In this document: positions 26,469 through 34,806 of the stretch, one piece after another
Position numbering within the stretch: position 1 is the stretch's first letter
Layout: the number at the start of each line of letters is the position of its first letter
Origin: Paraburkholderia mimosarum LMG 23256 = NBRC 106338
GTDB taxonomy: Bacteria; Pseudomonadota; Gammaproteobacteria; Burkholderiales; Burkholderiaceae
Length of the DNA: 64,000 bases
NCBI RefSeq assembly: GCF_000739815.1
Contig: NZ_BBJJ01000038.1
Location: 1-64,000 of the forward strand
Reading direction: 5' to 3'
The notes under the pieces: model-generated
The model's input: the letters and a program-made list of their open reading frames with translations, nothing else
The model's database searches: none
Told to the model about the DNA's origin: nothing
Translations under genes and position numbers: made by a program

Positions 26469-28772
26469 ATGAAATTTCCGCTTTACCCGCGCGTGATCGC
26501 GTATTCGTGTGTGCTCGCCGCGATCTGTGGCGCTTTAACCGGCCACGCGGCAGTTGCCGCGCAAGCGGCATCGCCGGCCTCCCCGGCATCGGTTCCGGTC
26601 GCGGCTGCCTCCGCGGCGGCGGCGCCCGTGTCGCTCGCCACGCTGGCAAACCTGTCGGGGCCGCTGCGACTGGCGGGCGAAGCGGCCTCGCGCGCGCTCT
26701 CGCTGCCCGTGTCGGCGAGCGAGACAGTGCGCTCGGCGACTCTGCATCTGGTCGCGACCAATTCGGTGTCCTTGCTGACTGCGCGATCGGCGCTCGCCGT
26801 GCGCGTGAACGACCGCACGATCGCGCAAATGCAGCTGTCGCCGCACCAGCCGGAACTCACGGCCGATATCCGCGTGCCGGTGGACTTGCTGCACCCGGGA
26901 TACAACACATTGGCTTTCGCCGTTGCCGAGCACGCGACGGAAAACTGCGAGGATCCGAACGCGCCCGAACTCTGGACCGAGATCGACACGAACGCGTCGA
27001 CGCTGCAGATGCAGACGGAACTCAAGCCGCTCACGCCGACATTGGCGGATCTCGACGACCTGATCGACCCCAAGCAGGCGCTCCCGCGCTCGATCGCCAT
27101 CGTCCCGGCAACTCATGCACGCAACGATCTTCAGCTCGGCAGCGGCGCACTGCTCGCCGAGGGCGTGGCGCTGCGCCTGCGCTATCTGGCGCCGGACCTG
27201 CGCGTGCAGGACGCGCGCCCCGGCGCGGGCGGCGGCGCGGTCGCCGGCCTCGCGCTGGCGCCGCTGTCCGGTTCCGACGTGTTGCTGTTCGGCACGCGCG
27301 ACGCGCTGCGCCCCTATCTGGACCCTCGCATCGCGTCGCACATCGACGGCGCGTTTCTCGGCATCTACCCCAAGCCCGACGACCCGCGCCGATTCGTGCT
27401 CGTCGTGAGCGGCCGGGACGACGCCCAGGTGGCGCTCGCGGCGCGCGCGTTCGCCCACCGCGAACTGCCGCTGCCCAAGCGCAATGAGATGGCGGTCGGC
27501 GCGCTCAACGAAGCGACGCTCGCCCGCTATGCGGCAAAGCACGTGCTATCGGGGACCGGCGCCCACGCGTTCAAGGACCTCGGCTTCACCACGCGAACGC
27601 TGGGCCCCGCCGACCACGCCGACCTCGACCTGATGCTGCCCGCGGACATCTACGCGCCCGAAGACGCCGAGGTGATCCTCGACCTGAACTTCACCGAAGG
27701 CGCGAGGATGCGCCAGGATTCGGTGCTGAACGTCTACCTGAATAACCGCTTCGAGCAGGTCATCGCACTCGATCAGCAACAGGGAGCGGTGCTGCGGCAC
27801 TATCGCGTCGCCATTCCGCTGCGCAGCTTCCAGCCGGGACCGAACGTGCTGTCGCTGCGGCCTGTCCTCGTGCCGCTCGTTTCCGACCATTGCGCGCTGC
27901 GCGAGCTGCGCAACCTCCTGATCACGGTGTTCGACGACTCTTCGCTCAGGCTGCCGCCCGCCTCGCACTTCACGACGCTGCCCGATCTCAAGCGCTTTGC
28001 GCAAAGCGAGTTTCCTTACACCGTGCATCCGGATGGGGCGGACCTGGCGCTGCGGGTCGCGGCGCGCGACAACGATACGTTGAGGGCCGCCTGGTCCCTG
28101 ATGGCGAAGATCGCCCAAAAGCAGGAATGGCCGCTCACGTCCGCCCAGGTCACAGCGGGCAGCGTGGCGCCCGGAAGGCACACCCTGCTCGTCGGCGCGG
28201 TCGGCGCGCTGTCGCAGGCCGACTGGGAAGGGGCGCCCTGGCAGCCGGGCCGGATCGAGACCATCGCGTATGACCCGGCCGTGGATTCGCCGGGCAGCGA
28301 GCCTCGGCACGAAGGGCTGTTGCAGTCGCTGCGCGCTCGCTTCGGCGACGCGGGACAGCCGGCGGCAACCTCGTCGGAGTCGATGCTGAGCGCCGACACC
28401 GCGTTGTCGCGCCAGTTGCTGGTCATGCAATTTCGCGGCGATGCGCGCAAGACGGTCACGCTGCTGACCGCCGCGAACGCCGCCGAACTCGCCGAGGGGG
28501 TAAGTCGGCTCGTCGAGCCGAACTATTGGGAGAACCTTGCCGGCGACGTGGCCCTGATGAATTTCGACAGCCCCGGCCTCTGGGCGGCACGAAGCGGTGC
28601 GAGCTATGCCTACGGCGAGTTGAGCGCCTACGATCGTCTGGGCTTCGAGCTGTCCAACCATCCGTGGCTCGGCTATGCGGGGTTGGCCGGCCTGCTCGCG
28701 TTACTGGCCGCGCTCACGGTTGTCTTGCTCCGCCGTTACCACCGGAAGCACCATGCCGCCTCGAAGGACTAA
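26469..28772 (+). CDS. bcsB: BcsB-like periplasmic synthase subunit
   Basis: A 767-residue protein with a signal peptide (GHAAVAAQAA), two jelly-roll carbohydrate-binding / flavodoxin-like pairs typical of BcsB (TLHLVATNSVSLL; the Cys pair region ENCEDPNAPELWTEI; LNVYLNNRF...) and a single C-terminal membrane anchor (GLAGLLALLAALTVVLL) followed by a basic tail. It starts four bases after the synthase stop, so the two are tightly coupled. BcsB guides the nascent glucan through the periplasm and is needed for BcsA activity. Confidence 0.92.
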   Translation: MKFPLYPRVIAYSCVLAAICGALTGHAAVAAQAASPASPASVPVAAASAAAAPVSLATLANLSGPLRLAGEAASRALSLPVSASETVRSATLHLVATNSVSLLTARSALAVRVNDRTIAQMQLSPHQPELTADIRVPVDLLHPGYNTLAFAVAEHATENCEDPNAPELWTEIDTNASTLQMQTELKPLTPTLADLDDLIDPKQALPRSIAIVPATHARNDLQLGSGALLAEGVALRLRYLAPDLRVQDARPGAGGGAVAGLALAPLSGSDVLLFGTRDALRPYLDPRIASHIDGAFLGIYPKPDDPRRFVLVVSGRDDAQVALAARAFAHRELPLPKRNEMAVGALNEATLARYAAKHVLSGTGAHAFKDLGFTTRTLGPADHADLDLMLPADIYAPEDAEVILDLNFTEGARMRQDSVLNVYLNNRFEQVIALDQQQGAVLRHYRVAIPLRSFQPGPNVLSLRPVLVPLVSDHCALRELRNLLITVFDDSSLRLPPASHFTTLPDLKRFAQSEFPYTVHPDGADLALRVAARDNDTLRAAWSLMAKIAQKQEWPLTSAQVTAGSVAPGRHTLLVGAVGALSQADWEGAPWQPGRIETIAYDPAVDSPGSEPRHEGLLQSLRARFGDAGQPAATSSESMLSADTALSRQLLVMQFRGDARKTVTLLTAANAAELAEGVSRLVEPNYWENLAGDVALMNFDSPGLWAARSGASYAYGELSAYDRLGFELSNHPWLGYAGLAGLLALLAALTVVLLRRYHRKHHAASKD

Positions 28773-31383
28773 GTCGCGGATGGGTCCGGGGGGAGGCAGG
28801 CGGTGGTGCGCGGTGTGGCTTTGCGGGGCGCTCTCCGGTTTCGCGCACGCGGCGCAGGACAACGTGCTCGACGTCGAGCAGACCGGGACGCAAGGGGTGG
28901 CCACGCATTGGGGCACGTCCCCGGATGCACGGCGATCGGCGCAGCCGCGGGTGACGAACGCGCAATCACGCGCGGGCGACGCTCGCGTCGAGCAGGCCGA
29001 GCAACAGGGGCTGATCGCGCCGGTGGTGCCGCCGGATCTTGCGCTGCCCGCGCGCAACGCGAAGGCGGCCGTGTACGTGCCCAGCGCGCCGGATGAGCGG
29101 CCGTTGTGGAACTTGCTGAAGGCGAACGAGCTGACGGCCTACGATGCGCAGGTGGCCCGGCTGACCCGGGAATATCCGTCCTGGACGCCTGCGCAGGCGC
29201 TCGCCCACGAACGCGAGCGCAGACAGCGCGAGGAGGCGTTCAAGGTGGCGCTCGGGGGCGGCCCTCAGGCGTTGCACGCCCTGCTGTCGCGCGCCCCGGA
29301 GGAATTTGGATGTGACCACATCGAGCACGTCTGGCAGGCCGCCGACGCCTTTTCGCAAGCCGGGGACGCGGACGCGGTCTTCGCGCTGTACCGGGCGGTC
29401 GTTCCGACGTGCGCCCCGGCCGCCAACCGCATGGCGACGCTTTACCGCGCCGTGCATCAGCTGAGCGAGGCGCAGGTCGACGCGCTGATCGATGCCGAGG
29501 CGAATGAGGGCCATCGTTCGCCAGAGGAAAACATCGCATTCGAGCGGCTGCGCTACGAGCGGGCAGTGAGCGCGCTGGCGGCGTTGCCGCCCGGCGATCC
29601 CGCTGCGGCAGCGCAGTTGGCCGTGCTTGCGCCAGCCATTCGCGCGAGGCGCGATGGCGAGGCCGCGACGCTGGCGGGCTGGATCGCATTCGCCCATCAG
29701 GATCTCGATGCCGCCGCGGACTGGTTCGACACGGCACTATCGATTACGCCGCAAGCCGCTGACGCGAGCATCGGACTGGCACAGGTGCGCGTCTCCCAGC
29801 GCGATTGGGATGCGGCGGACGCCCTGCTCATGCAGCGCGCGGTCGCGAAGGACGCTCGCGCGCGCAATCTGCGCGGGCAGATCGCGCTGGCACGCGCCGA
29901 CGACGCTTATCGCGCGCATCGCTACGCGCAGAGCCTGCTTCAACTGGACGAGGCAGAGGCGCTCGGCATGCCCCAGGCACAAACCGCTGCGCTGCGCGGC
30001 TGGAACCTGTATGCGCTCAAGAAGTATGCGCAAGCCGAGCAGGTCTTTCGTGAACGCTACGAGGCGAGCCATGATGAGGACAGCGCGGAGGGGCTCGCGC
30101 TGACGCGCTGGGCCGCGGGCCGGCACGTAGCGAACGCCAGGCCGGACGCCGGTCCGCTCGGTGCTTATGAACACGCACTCGAGGCACAGCGTCTTTACTA
30201 CGAGAAGTCCTTCGTCGCCGCACACGCCAGGCTGCATGAGGCCCTGGCCGATTCGACCGAGCCGGCACGCATTCTGCGATACGTGCCTGCCGATCTCACC
30301 GGTGTGAATTCGGCATCCGTCGCTGCGGGCGTGGACGCCTCCGACCAGGCGGGCACGGCCGGCCAAAGCAAGCTCAGCGTCGTCGCGCCCGCCGTACGAG
30401 GGGAATGGTTCGATGGCACGCGAGCGTACAACTTGCGGTATCGGCAACTGTTCCTGGATGCGAGACACGGGCAGCTGAACGGCGTGGGGATGGTGGGGGG
30501 CCATGCAACCGCAGAAGAATTCCAGGCGATGGTGTCGGACACCGCACGTTTGAACGGCGCACGAACCATCGATTGGCGCTTGTCGATGGGGGCGGTGCAA
30601 GGTGGCGTCGCCGGATTCTCGGCGAACGGGCAGGCGAGCGTCGGGCAGCAGGCACATTGGGGTGGATGGACGGTGTACGCGGGGTATGCGCCGGTACGAG
30701 ATTCGTTGCTGTCCTGGCGCGGCATGGAGGTCGCGGGCGCCAGGTGGGGAGCGGTCAACCGCGCGGCGAGCGGCGGCCGGGTGCGCTGGCAGGTAGCGCC
30801 TCGCTGGAGCATGAGTGCCGCAACCGAAGCACAGTGGCTGACAGGCATGCACGTGGCGGACAACGCAGGCGTTTCGACCGACCTGTCGGCGAGCTATGAC
30901 CTGAAGCTGCGCGGCTTCGACTATTTCAGTGTCGGTCCGGCATTGCACTATCTCGCGTATCGCCGCAATGAAAACTTCTACTCCCCGGGACAAGGCGGCT
31001 ATTACAGCCCGCAATCGTCGGAGAGCGCGGGACTCGCGCTCCAGCTGCTGTCCGCCGAAGGGCAGTCCTGGCAATGGCAGGGCAATCTGGAGACGGGGTG
31101 GAACTACGCTCGTCAGGATAGCGAAGCATGCTCCGCGAGCTGCATCGGCAGCCACGACCGCGGCCCTTACGTGCACGGGCAAGCGTCGGCTGTCATGAAG
31201 CTGGCGCCCCATTGGCAGATGGGGGGCCTCGTCGACGTCAACGTGACGCCGGGGCGCGACAGGCAGGTGGCAGCGCTCGCGTTCGTCCGCTATTTCATCG
31301 AGCCGCGCGCGGCCGTGTTCAGCCGGGATCTGCCGCGCAATGCGCGCGATGCCTACCTGCAACTCGACGACGACCATCACTAG
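28753..31383 (+). CDS. NfrA-type TPR / outer-membrane protein
   Basis: A protein of about 876 residues: signal peptide (ending GFAHA/AQD), a long alpha-helical TPR region (about 130-520, with WAGWIAFAHQDLDAAADWF-like repeats), and a C-terminal beta-rich domain (about 570-870, ending YFIEPRAAVFSRDLP) of the phage N4 adsorption protein A (NfrA) type. The start is uncertain: the ATG at 28753 overlaps bcsB by 20 bases, one at 28780 is possible. It occupies the place of BcsC and is probably the outer-membrane exporter of the polymer. Confidence 0.85.
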   Translation: MPPRRTKSRMGPGGGRRWCAVWLCGALSGFAHAAQDNVLDVEQTGTQGVATHWGTSPDARRSAQPRVTNAQSRAGDARVEQAEQQGLIAPVVPPDLALPARNAKAAVYVPSAPDERPLWNLLKANELTAYDAQVARLTREYPSWTPAQALAHERERRQREEAFKVALGGGPQALHALLSRAPEEFGCDHIEHVWQAADAFSQAGDADAVFALYRAVVPTCAPAANRMATLYRAVHQLSEAQVDALIDAEANEGHRSPEENIAFERLRYERAVSALAALPPGDPAAAAQLAVLAPAIRARRDGEAATLAGWIAFAHQDLDAAADWFDTALSITPQAADASIGLAQVRVSQRDWDAADALLMQRAVAKDARARNLRGQIALARADDAYRAHRYAQSLLQLDEAEALGMPQAQTAALRGWNLYALKKYAQAEQVFRERYEASHDEDSAEGLALTRWAAGRHVANARPDAGPLGAYEHALEAQRLYYEKSFVAAHARLHEALADSTEPARILRYVPADLTGVNSASVAAGVDASDQAGTAGQSKLSVVAPAVRGEWFDGTRAYNLRYRQLFLDARHGQLNGVGMVGGHATAEEFQAMVSDTARLNGARTIDWRLSMGAVQGGVAGFSANGQASVGQQAHWGGWTVYAGYAPVRDSLLSWRGMEVAGARWGAVNRAASGGRVRWQVAPRWSMSAATEAQWLTGMHVADNAGVSTDLSASYDLKLRGFDYFSVGPALHYLAYRRNENFYSPGQGGYYSPQSSESAGLALQLLSAEGQSWQWQGNLETGWNYARQDSEACSASCIGSHDRGPYVHGQASAVMKLAPHWQMGGLVDVNVTPGRDRQVAALAFVRYFIEPRAAVFSRDLPRNARDAYLQLDDDHH

Positions 31384-31443
31384 ATGATCGAGCCAATGCG
31401 GCCCGAGCGAAGCTTTCAAGCCGCCCGGGCCGCATGCCGGGAA

Positions 31444-32214
31444 CTACCCCGCCCGCCTCTGGCGCCGGTGCAGCCGCGCCCGCCGGGCCAGCATGTTCAT
31501 GCCTTCGACGAAGGCCGAGAACGCCATCGCCGCATAGATGTAGCCCTTCGGAACATGCGAGCCGAAGCCCTCCGCGATCAGCGTCATGCCGATCACCAGC
31601 AGGAAGCTGAGCGCGAGCATGACGATGGTGGGGTTTTGTTCGATGAAGCGCGATAGCGGGGCCGCCGCGACCAGCATTGCGGCAACCGCCACGATCACGG
31701 CAATGTACATGATCGCCACATGACTGGTCATGCCCACGGCGGTGACGATGCTATCGATGGAGAACACGAGATCGAGCATCAGGATCTGGGCGATCGCGGC
31801 CCGAGGCGTCAGCATGGTGTGCGCGGCCGACACTGTCTCGTCCGCGAGTTCGTGCACATCGCCCGTGACGTTGTGGTGAATCTCCGTCGTCGCCTTCCAC
31901 ACGAGAAAGAGCCCACCGCTCAGCAGAACGAGGTCACGCCACGAAAACGCATGGCCGAAGAGCGAAAGCGCGGGCTCGGTCAAGCGCGTGATCCACGCCA
32001 CCGTGCCGAGCAAGGCAAGACGCAACACGAGGGCGAGCGCGATGCCGATCCGCTGCGCCTTATAGCGATGCGTTGGCGGCAGTTTGTTGGTGACGATGGA
32101 AATGAACACGAGGTTGTCGATACCGAGCACCACTTCCATGGTGACGAGTGTCACCAGTGCGGCCCATGCGGCCGGGTCTGTGGCGAGAGCAAGAAGATTG
32201 TCCATGTTCACCAT
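31444..32214 (-). CDS. TerC family integral membrane protein
   Basis: A 256-residue inner-membrane protein with about seven hydrophobic segments. The TerC signatures EVVLGIDNLVFISI (near 27-40) and the second DLVFSIDSIVTAVG (near 150) carry the paired acidic residues thought to bind metal ions. Family members are linked to metal (Mn2+) efflux, tellurite resistance and envelope stress. The gene stands alone, converging with the glycan locus. The start may also be the ATG at 32205. Confidence 0.92.
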   Translation of the reverse strand: MVNMDNLLALATDPAAWAALVTLVTMEVVLGIDNLVFISIVTNKLPPTHRYKAQRIGIALALVLRLALLGTVAWITRLTEPALSLFGHAFSWRDLVLLSGGLFLVWKATTEIHHNVTGDVHELADETVSAAHTMLTPRAAIAQILMLDLVFSIDSIVTAVGMTSHVAIMYIAVIVAVAAMLVAAAPLSRFIEQNPTIVMLALSFLLVIGMTLIAEGFGSHVPKGYIYAAMAFSAFVEGMNMLARRARLHRRQRRAG

Positions 32215-32222
32215 TGCCTCAA

Positions 32223-32260
32223 TGATCGAACCTCAGTGATCGAACCTCAGTGATCGAACC
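32223..32260. repeat. 14-bp tandem repeat covering a stop codon
   Basis: TGATCGAACCTCAG occurs twice in full and once for 10 bases. On the minus strand it repeats the last codons and stop of the outer-membrane protein gene (W-F-D-H-stop), so slippage duplicated the gene's end in the gap before terC. Confidence 0.9.
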
Positions 32261-33170
32261 AGCGATATTGAACCGCGACCGTGACGATCTGATAGTTGCC
32301 TGCGGCACGGGTAACGAAGCCGCGCGAATAGGCGAGCTTCGCAGACCAGCCGTGGCCCAGCGGGACCGCGAGCGTCACGCCCCCGCGCGCATTGGCCTGG
32401 CCGGTGCCGGCCGGCCCGTCATTCACGCTGGTGGCGCCCCCCTGGGCATAGCCGGCATCGACGGCGAGCCAGAACCCCGGCCGAAAAGTGTAGCCGCCAT
32501 GCAACTGTGTGACGATGAGCGGGGCCTGGTGTCTGATATGACCGTTGAAAAAGTCCCCGTTGTTCGTGAAGAACCAGGCGCCGGCCGAAACCTCGAAAAA
32601 CCAGTCGCCCCAAGGTTGCGACAAGCCGATCTCCGGCTTGAACGCCCAACGGTTGTTGCCGATGTTCACGAGATGCGACGGAACGTATTGGCCCGTCGGC
32701 GCCTGCACGGTCAGGCTCGCGCCGAGCGAAGTGACGGGTTTCGCCTGTGCGAACGCCTCCGGGGAAAGCGCGGGATTGCCGATCAGGTTCAGCGCGAAAC
32801 GCAGTTGCATGTCGCCGATGCCTGCGCGATGAATCTCCGTGGGCGCGCCAATGACGAGCCCGCTCATATTGCCGCTCATGAAGGGCTGCGCGAAGCCTAT
32901 CGATGCCGTGCGGTTTGCGAGTGCGAACGTGCGCACGTAGCCGATCACGTAGGTACCGATTCGCGCGCTCACGCCCGATATCGGCAAGGACGGGTCGGTG
33001 AGCACGTCGCCGCTCACATGCGCGTAACCTGCGATGACGAAGTTCGTGCCAACGGGCGAAGCGGAATACGTCCGCGGCTCCAGCTCTTGCGCGTGCAGGG
33101 CATTTGCCCGCCAGAGCAAGACAGCGACGCAGAACCAGACACAACGCCAGTGAGCCGTTCGTCTGCTCAT
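32247..33170 (-). CDS. Outer-membrane beta-barrel protein (transporter/MetA-type)
   Basis: A 307-residue exported protein. A signal peptide (MSRRTAHWRCVWFCVAVLLW to NALHA/QEL) is followed by amphipathic beta-strands rich in aromatic residues, with motifs of the family described as MetA-pathway of phenol degradation putative transporters (EPRTYSASPVGTNFVIAGY, GDMQLRFALNLIGNPAL, APTGQY). It ends VAVQYRWFDH. Family members are outer-membrane channels of unproven substrate. Its 3' end carries the 14-bp repeat. It probably has its own promoter, as 186 bases separate it from the next gene upstream. Confidence 0.8.
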   Translation of the reverse strand: MSRRTAHWRCVWFCVAVLLWRANALHAQELEPRTYSASPVGTNFVIAGYAHVSGDVLTDPSLPISGVSARIGTYVIGYVRTFALANRTASIGFAQPFMSGNMSGLVIGAPTEIHRAGIGDMQLRFALNLIGNPALSPEAFAQAKPVTSLGASLTVQAPTGQYVPSHLVNIGNNRWAFKPEIGLSQPWGDWFFEVSAGAWFFTNNGDFFNGHIRHQAPLIVTQLHGGYTFRPGFWLAVDAGYAQGGATSVNDGPAGTGQANARGGVTLAVPLGHGWSAKLAYSRGFVTRAAGNYQIVTVAVQYRWFDH

Positions 33171-33356
33171 CGCGGTTCGATCCGATACGCCGGCTGATGC
33201 CCGGCACATGGGCGCGCCTGGACGGCGCGCCCGCAAGGTCACACGACACCGTAGCAGCGCCGCGTTCACGGCTGAACAGGTCTTTGGTCGGACTGCCAAT
33301 GATCGGTCTCGCCCGCGCTCTTTCGACGAAGCGTTCCTTTCGATTTCGAGTCCTGT

Positions 33357-33821
33357 TCAATCCCCTTCCGGCATCTTCGACGAATGGTGGCTGGTGATCA
33401 GCCAGGTGTGCCCATTCCAGCCATAGGTGAACGTATAGCGCGCCTTGACCACGGTGCCGTCGGCGTACTTGAACGAGTACAGTCCCGCGTCGATGGCCGT
33501 GTTGCATTCGATCATGACAAAGCGGAAGTCGATCGTGCCGACGGGTTTGTGTTCAAGGAAATGCTTGAAATAGTCCTCCTTTTCCTCGACGCTCAAACGC
33601 GGCTTGTTCGATACGGTCGGCAGCAAGATCGAGCGCCGCGCATAGTTCGCGACGACCTTCGCCGGGTCGCCGGTTTTCAGCGAATCGTTCCAGCGATCGA
33701 ACAGTGAGGCAATCTGCTTCTCCGTGGCGGGATGGCAGGCTTCGGTCTTCGCGTATGCCCCATGAAAGGCAACACCGAGCACGACGGCAACCGCGCACGG
33801 CCTCGACAGGCGGCTATTCAT
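33357..33821 (-). CDS. Secreted SnoaL-like (SgcJ/EcaC) protein
   Basis: A 154-residue protein with a signal peptide (to about residue 24, AYA/KTE) and an NTF2-like fold of the DUF4440/CaMKII-association type: LFDRWNDSLKTGDPAKVVANY, LLPTVSNKPRLS, then YTFTYGWNGHTWLITSHHS at the end. The start at 33821 has GAGG six bases upstream. It is likely periplasmic. It follows the DUF2950 gene by 45 bases and may belong to the same transcript. Ligand unknown. Confidence 0.85.
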   Translation of the reverse strand: MNSRLSRPCAVAVVLGVAFHGAYAKTEACHPATEKQIASLFDRWNDSLKTGDPAKVVANYARRSILLPTVSNKPRLSVEEKEDYFKHFLEHKPVGTIDFRFVMIECNTAIDAGLYSFKYADGTVVKARYTFTYGWNGHTWLITSHHSSKMPEGD

Positions 33822-33866
33822 GATTGACCTCGATGAAAACCGAACGGCCCGCATGGCATGCGAGCG

Positions 33867-34796
33867 TCACTCGCGATCGCGATCGGGCACCTTGCTCCAG
33901 CCCGGCCCGGGGTCGAACGATTTCATGGCCTGCGCTTTCGCTGCACTGTCCGGCCCGAGGTCGCGCTCATAAACCTGACCCGAATGGCTCACCATGAACG
34001 TCTTGATGCCCGTATCGCCGTACTTGACCGGCCAGCCGATCACCGCGAAGCCGCCAAAGAGCTTGCCCTTCACGACGTAGTCGTAGGCGCCGCCGGGCGC
34101 GTTGGGTCCCTGTGACTCCAGCAGCTTGAAGCGGTACCCGTAATAACCGGCGTTCTGTGCATTGCGCGAACTCGCATCGACGAAGGCCGCGCCGAGCGGG
34201 CTCGCCGTCTCGTCGGGCCCGCTTGGCCAGTACAGGCCGTCTTGCTTGCCGGGCGAACTCACCAGCTTCGAGGCGTAGGCGAGCACGCCGGCACCGTCGT
34301 GATTGGTCTGCGCGTATTCGCGCTGCGCGTCGAAGATCGCGAGCATCGCCTGGATGACGGCCAGCTCGTTGCGGCCGATGCGCCGCAAGCGTATTTCCCG
34401 GGCGCCAGCCCGCGTATCGAAGTGCCATCCCTGCTCGCTCTTGACGAGCGGAACCGGGAACGTCCAGCCATCGTCGCCCACGACGATGTGCGCACGCCCG
34501 GGCTCGCCTGGCTCGACGGCATGGGACTTTGCCCACTCGGCGATGAACGTATCCCGCACCGGGGCGCCGAAGGGTGGGATCAGCTCGCGAAAGTCGTTGC
34601 CGAAGATCGTGCGCAACGCGTCCTCGCGGTCCTTGACGACGGCGTCGCCGAACGCGTTCATCGCAGCCTCGGGCGAGCTGAAGTTCTTCTGCGCGTGCGC
34701 GAGCGGCACCGTCGCGACCGACAGCGCGACGACCGCCGCGACGTTCGCGAACATCAGCGTGAGCCACTTTTGCATGTCTCGTGGACGAATGTTCAT
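33867..34796 (-). CDS. DUF2950 family exported protein
   Basis: A 309-residue protein with a signal peptide (ending PLAHA/QKN) and the DUF2950 layout: FSSPEAAMNAFGDAVVKDR, then a beta-rich middle and the conserved GYYGYRFKLLESQGPNAPGG followed by VKYGDTGIKTFMVSHSGQVYERDLG. The start at 34796 follows AGGGAG. It lies 10 bases after the DUF3300 gene, an association seen widely in Proteobacteria. Function of the family is not established. Confidence 0.9.
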   Translation of the reverse strand: MNIRPRDMQKWLTLMFANVAAVVALSVATVPLAHAQKNFSSPEAAMNAFGDAVVKDREDALRTIFGNDFRELIPPFGAPVRDTFIAEWAKSHAVEPGEPGRAHIVVGDDGWTFPVPLVKSEQGWHFDTRAGAREIRLRRIGRNELAVIQAMLAIFDAQREYAQTNHDGAGVLAYASKLVSSPGKQDGLYWPSGPDETASPLGAAFVDASSRNAQNAGYYGYRFKLLESQGPNAPGGAYDYVVKGKLFGGFAVIGWPVKYGDTGIKTFMVSHSGQVYERDLGPDSAAKAQAMKSFDPGPGWSKVPDRDRE

Positions 34797-34806
34797 GGTT
34801 CGCTCC

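Noticed and set aside
29737..31419. A 560-codon open frame on the minus strand
   Set aside because: Antisense to the NfrA-type gene; composition is that of a shadow frame and no signal or domain is visible.
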